NCBI GenBank assembly: GCA_039977295.1
Contig: JBDWDN010000011.1
Location: 372,001 to 436,000 of the forward strand
From: Hellea sp039977295
Lineage (GTDB): Bacteria > Pseudomonadota > Alphaproteobacteria > Caulobacterales > Maricaulaceae
Length of the DNA stretch: 64,000 nucleotides
Reading direction: 5' to 3'
The notes beneath the pieces were generated by a model. It worked only from the letters and a program-made list of their open reading frames with translations, did not search any database and was not told where the DNA came from. This document shows, one piece after another, positions 60,641-64,000 of this stretch. The translations under genes were made by a program, and so were the position numbers. Numbering within the stretch: the stretch's first letter is position 1; each line of letters opens with the position of its first letter.

Positions 60641-62536
60641 ATGATGGATTGGATGATAGGAACGGGTCTAGCCGTTAGTCTTTTGATTGCATTGGTTCTA
60701 ATCGTGCGCAGACCCTTTGCCCGTATGTTCGGGGCGAGGGCGGCTTATGCTTTATGGGGGCTTCCCTTTATCCGTTTGGTCATGCCTGAAGTCACAATCC
60801 CGCGTATTTTCCCGCAATTAACTACCGCGCCGCCAACCGAAATAGCTCTCCCCACAGACATAACTATAACGCCTGAGATGTTGGCGGCTATGCAAGCGGA
60901 GCCAAGCGCGATGAGCCAAATAGCCCCCTATATTATGCCTTCTATATTTGGGCTTTGGGCCCTCGGCGCGGTGACATTGTTTCTATTTCATTGGGTTCGC
61001 CAAGCCTCGCTTATGGATCGGCTTAAATACGAGTCCGAAGCTGCGGTAAGCCTTGAAGGCGAAATAAATTTTGCCGCACAGCAAGTGGGTTTAAAACGCC
61101 CTCCAATGGTTCGAATTTCGGATGAGAAAGTTGGGCCTTTAGTGGCTGGATTTATCCGTCCCGTTGTCATGCTGCCTGATAATTTCATGACGGCTTTTAG
61201 CGCGCGTCAGCGCCATTACGCCCTGATGCATGAATTTATGCACATTAAGCGCGGCGATGTCTGGGTGGCCTTAGCGTGGCTAGGATTTCGCGCGGTAAAC
61301 TGGCCCAACCCGCTTGTGCATTACGCCGCCAAACATTTTCGCTCTGACCAAGAGGCGGCTTGTGATGCCAGCGTCTTAAGCGCGATGGGTGATAAAAAGG
61401 ACGATGTCACCGGCTATGCCGAAACACTCATTCATGCGGCCAAAGCCGCTATGACAATAGATAACAAATCAGGGCGTGCCAGCCCCGGGCCGAGCCAGCT
61501 AGCGCTCACTATTCACCATCCCCTAAAGGAGAGACTTATGATCTTGGGTACACACAAAAAAACATCACATTGGAAATCGCGCCTTGCGGCAAGCGTTATG
61601 ATAATTGGAGCTGCAACCTTATCTGCGCCCCTGATTCAAGCAGATGCGCACCCGGAAGAAGAACTTGCGGGTAAGGCCGAAAGCCACACAAGCAAATCCA
61701 TAATCAAACGTATGACAGAAAAAGACGGCGAAAAAGTCTCTGAGCATTTTGAGATTAACGTCGACGGGAATGATATCAAAGCTTTCAAAGTTGACCCTTC
61801 AGGTAAAAAAATCCGGATTGATGTAAAAGACATCGAAGGCGTTGACATCGCTGACTTAAAAGCTGGGCATAAGGGATTTACCGTTAGCGATAATGACGGT
61901 TCTAAATACATGTCGCGCGAGGACTTTAAAGAATGGGCAGAAAAAGAATATCCTGAATGGAAAGAAAATGATTTCGCGAGTTGGGTAAAAGGCGATTTCC
62001 AAAGCTGGGCATCTAAAAAAGATGAAAACAGAATTGTGTTGCGCAACGAAGATGGCGAAACGCGCTTTGTGTTTAAAGGTGGACCTGATTTTCCGAAGCC
62101 GCCTGTGCCGCCGCGTTTTTCCAAGAATTCTGAGAATGTATTCGTTTTGAGAAGTGATACTCTGGAAGGGCTTGAGGGCCTTAAAGCCCTGGAATCCTTA
62201 GAAGGCCTAGAGGGATTGGAAGGCTTGAAAGCCCTGAAAGGTCTGAAAGGGCTTGAAGCGCTCAAAGGTTTAGAGGGCCTTGAGGGACTTGAAGCCTTGA
62301 AAGGGTTGGAAAATTTCAAAGGTGTTAGGACCTTTAGTTTCTCTAATGAGGATGGCGAGAATGTGGAATTGAAGCTTCGCATGACCGAGTCAAGACTGGC
62401 CGCAGCGCGGAAAATGCTCGAAGATACTAAGCTCGACGCTGATGACTCCCGCGAAATGGCCAAAGCTAAGCGCGAGCTTGAGAAGGCCCGCAAAGCCCTC
62501 CGCGCCGCTGAACGTGCCCTAAAAGACGCTAAATAA
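60641..62536 (+). CDS. BlaR1-like M56 membrane metallopeptidase with Leu/Gly repeat tail
   Basis: 631 residues. The first 330 residues hold about four transmembrane helices and the M56 protease with zinc motif HEFMHIKRGD near 202 and the third ligand Glu in DQEAACDASVL. Instead of a penicillin-binding sensor, the periplasmic C-terminal part has a linker, a segment with repeated short motifs (YPEWKENDFASWVKGDF), a stretch of 17-18 GLE/GLK/ALE triplets (62158-62320) and a charged coiled coil (RKMLEDTKLDADD). The sensor is therefore novel for this family. It should cleave the BlaI-like repressor made by the preceding gene. Confidence 0.88.
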   Translation: MMDWMIGTGLAVSLLIALVLIVRRPFARMFGARAAYALWGLPFIRLVMPEVTIPRIFPQLTTAPPTEIALPTDITITPEMLAAMQAEPSAMSQIAPYIMPSIFGLWALGAVTLFLFHWVRQASLMDRLKYESEAAVSLEGEINFAAQQVGLKRPPMVRISDEKVGPLVAGFIRPVVMLPDNFMTAFSARQRHYALMHEFMHIKRGDVWVALAWLGFRAVNWPNPLVHYAAKHFRSDQEAACDASVLSAMGDKKDDVTGYAETLIHAAKAAMTIDNKSGRASPGPSQLALTIHHPLKERLMILGTHKKTSHWKSRLAASVMIIGAATLSAPLIQADAHPEEELAGKAESHTSKSIIKRMTEKDGEKVSEHFEINVDGNDIKAFKVDPSGKKIRIDVKDIEGVDIADLKAGHKGFTVSDNDGSKYMSREDFKEWAEKEYPEWKENDFASWVKGDFQSWASKKDENRIVLRNEDGETRFVFKGGPDFPKPPVPPRFSKNSENVFVLRSDTLEGLEGLKALESLEGLEGLEGLKALKGLKGLEALKGLEGLEGLEALKGLENFKGVRTFSFSNEDGENVELKLRMTESRLAAARKMLEDTKLDADDSREMAKAKRELEKARKALRAAERALKDAK

Positions 62537-62544
62537 AAGGAATT

Positions 62545-62603
62545 CACCGCGCTTTGCGACTGGAACCCCTTCGAACAGTGTATCTGTGTTTCAAAGCGCG
62601 GTG
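62545..62603 (+). promoter_or_regulatory. Hairpin that can hide the ribosome binding site of the next gene
   Basis: CACCGCGCTTTG (62545-62556) pairs perfectly with CAAAGCGCGGTG (62592-62603), and two further pairs would cover the GGA of the Shine-Dalgarno GGAG at 62603-62606. A 35-base loop lies between. In mRNA this would block translation of the metalloprotease lipoprotein unless opened. Confidence 0.6.
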
Positions 62604-62613
62604 GAGTTTACTC

Positions 62614-63660
62614 ATGCGATTACAAAACTTTATAATACCTCTCACATTACTGACAGCCTGCGCCTCTGCGCCAGATGTTAAAGCCAATGATTGCGGCGCA
62701 TTTAAAGACTGCCTTGCGAAAGACGGCATAGCCGTCTTAGCGCCGCCAGACATTGCAGGGCCAATATTGCTTACCGCTGGGCAAGGCGCGGTGAGCTTTG
62801 AGCGCTATTTTGGACAAGCCGCATCTCCTATTGCGATTGTGCCGGGGGGAGAAATAAAGCCAGAGACGCATGAGGCATTAAAGAGCGCTGGATATGACGC
62901 CTCATTACCTTGGATATCAGCAGCAGATAAAGCGGCCCTAAAAGACTCCTCTATCCGTAGGCAAGTCTTAGAGCAGACAAAAGACCTGCCCGCAGAGCAG
63001 CAACAGGCTATTTTGCAAATGGCTTTGGCAAAAGCCGGAAGCGCCCCTTCGCAGCCAGGCGAGATGAGTGATACAGAGCAGGGGGCTCTCACGCATGAGC
63101 TTGGCCATATGTGGTTCGTCGCAGCGTTTCAGCCCGAGGGCGAAAAAGTAAAAACCGGTCATGGTTATGGCGGCTGGGCGCCCGACTGGCTGGACGAAAC
63201 AGCCGCTATTTTGATGGAAAATGAGGCTTTAACGGAGAAGCGCCGCAAAGCCCTTAAGGCCATGCGCGCGGAAGATATCTATCCCCTAGAAACCTTTCTA
63301 ACCATGGAACACCCGGCCTTGAAGTCAGCGCTTGCGCTCAATGAAAAAATAGCGCTTGCGAAGGGCTTGGACGCCCAAGAAAAAAACACGAGCAGCCGCG
63401 CGATTGTCCTTTCAGGTGAAGAGGCGGAGGCATTTTTAAAAGCGTCAGGCGATTCCAACCCTGCTAATTTTTATAGTCAAACCCGGGGCTTTGCTGATTT
63501 CCTTATGGCGGCTACAGGCGACGAGCAGATCTTTGCAAGTCTGGCGGCATATTTAAGCGGCGGCGGCACGTTTGAAAATTGGCTTAGGCAAACCAATGGC
63601 CTACCCGATACATTGCAAGATCTTGATGAAGGTTGGGCCGAATGGTTAAGCGCGCGATAG
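62614..63660 (+). CDS. Lipoprotein with HELGH zinc-metalloprotease motif
   Basis: About 348 residues. Signal peptide with lipobox LLTACAS; mature N-terminal region of about 140 residues, then GALTHELGHMWFVAAF with the HExxH zinc motif and a downstream WLDETAAILMENE that may give the third ligand, as in gluzincin-type peptidases. It is likely an envelope protease or a peptidase-fold protein. It lies 77 bases after the M56 gene; the ribosome binding site sits in a hairpin. Start at the ATG at 62614 with GGAG upstream. Confidence 0.75.
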   Translation: MRLQNFIIPLTLLTACASAPDVKANDCGAFKDCLAKDGIAVLAPPDIAGPILLTAGQGAVSFERYFGQAASPIAIVPGGEIKPETHEALKSAGYDASLPWISAADKAALKDSSIRRQVLEQTKDLPAEQQQAILQMALAKAGSAPSQPGEMSDTEQGALTHELGHMWFVAAFQPEGEKVKTGHGYGGWAPDWLDETAAILMENEALTEKRRKALKAMRAEDIYPLETFLTMEHPALKSALALNEKIALAKGLDAQEKNTSSRAIVLSGEEAEAFLKASGDSNPANFYSQTRGFADFLMAATGDEQIFASLAAYLSGGGTFENWLRQTNGLPDTLQDLDEGWAEWLSAR

Positions 63661-63734
63661 GCCAAGATGAAAAAACCCTCATTTTCTGCCCATACGCCTT
63701 GGTAATTGGGATTTAGCTCCCTAAATATAAAGCT

Positions 63735-64000
63735 ATGAAAAAGCAGATATTATCATTCTTAGGGTCCGTCGTATTATTGGGCGGGGCGTCAACGGCGCAG
63801 GCACAACTCCTCACAGATGACCCTTTGGTCAATATTCCAAGCCCAGAAAGAATTGTGCCAAGCTCTAATATGCAGGTGCAGCTTTCTTACTCGCCTGTGG
63901 TCAAACAGACGGCGCCTGCTGTGGTCAATGTCTTTACATCACGCACGGTTCGCCAGCGTAGGCGCTCCTCTTTCTTTGACGAAATGTTTGGCATGCGCCG
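63735..64000 (+). CDS. Do-type periplasmic serine protease, N-terminal fragment
   Basis: The first 88 residues of a DegP/HtrA-like protease cut by the window edge. Signal peptide MKKQILSFLGSVVLLGGAST ends near AQAQ. The mature start SPVVKQTAPAVVNVFTSRTV is the typical lead-in to the trypsin-like domain, followed by SSFFDEMFGM. The catalytic triad and PDZ domains are beyond the edge. It follows the M56/metalloprotease genes on the same strand, an envelope-protein-quality context. Confidence 0.85.
   Translation, partial: MKKQILSFLGSVVLLGGASTAQAQLLTDDPLVNIPSPERIVPSSNMQVQLSYSPVVKQTAPAVVNVFTSRTVRQRRRSSFFDEMFGMR

Noticed and set aside
61636..62547. 303-codon Ser/Arg/Pro-rich minus-strand frame opposite the M56 gene
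   Set aside because: Produced by the repetitive GLE/GLK codons on the other strand; no plausible protein features.
1..64000. Window as a closed circle, with the edge fragments forming one protease gene
   Set aside because: Core genes (aspS, rpsL, glnA, gap, typA) and the round 64000-base length indicate a cut from a chromosome.
1..64000. CRISPR array or cas genes
   Set aside because: No regularly spaced repeats and no cas-like proteins were seen.

Overview
The window is about 64 kb of chromosome from an alphaproteobacterium, at roughly 50% GC. The evidence is a PleC/DivJ-like PAS sensor kinase, an ECF sigma/ChrR-type anti-sigma pair, a cobalamin-dependent NrdJ, a GbsR/MarR lipid locus, a CC0125/CC1285-type lipoprotein and a perfect CtrA-type box (TTAA-N7-TTAAC). 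A marine, stalked Caulobacterales/Maricaulales-type organism fits best, but that placement is inference.

Layout. 1-6.4 kb: end of a Do-type protease with an OmpR-type two-component system, a large hybrid-free PAS kinase and an EAL protein. 6.5-14.8 kb: pepN, a cloverleaf-like intergenic repeat, bipA/typA, a LysM-5'-nucleotidase, two TerB-like paralogues and a lipoprotein. 14.8-20.6 kb: a lipid-type operon (two unusual desaturases, a TIGR01777 epimerase, DUF4166) behind a GbsR/MarR regulator, plus a flavin monooxygenase. 20.7-23.8 kb: a secreted protein under a CtrA box, the sigma/anti-sigma pair, and a one-gene cassette between 26-bp direct repeats. 23.9-31.5 kb: gap-ppc (ppc seems to start on AUC), a renalase-like oxidoreductase, and a metal-type TonB receptor with a DUF2946-like partner. 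31.5-37.5 kb: antiporter, DCC protein, two uncharacterised exported proteins, and a TetR/PspA/YiaAB stress unit with three operators. 37.7-40.6 kb: aspS and a pentapeptide-repeat protein.

40.8-44.8 kb is accessory: a SUKH-like gene, a decayed second copy of the 3' end of nrdJ, then about 3 kb holding three VOC-fold proteins and a TetR regulator, bounded on its other side by the intact nrdJ 3' end. 44.8-54.5 kb returns to core functions: nrdJ, glnA-glnB, maeB, a MATE exporter, then tRNA-Leu(UAG). 54.6-59.6 kb: dispersed hairpin repeats, a small lipoprotein, a GGCT-like gene, rpsL, rimO (which modifies S12, the rpsL product), a ClpP-fold exported protein and a 263-bp MITE-like element. 59.6-64 kb: a secreted protein, a BlaI/M56 (BlaR1-like) sensor pair, a lipoprotein with an HELGH metalloprotease motif whose ribosome binding site lies in a hairpin, and the start of a second Do-type protease.

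The strongest candidates for undescribed biology are the VOC/TetR island at the nrdJ 3' end, the single-gene cassette at 23.2-23.8 kb, the multi-branched non-coding repeats (9.3, 48.7/54.7 and 59.3 kb) and the paired desaturases with an altered second histidine box. All family calls are from reading the sequence by eye; no database search was possible.
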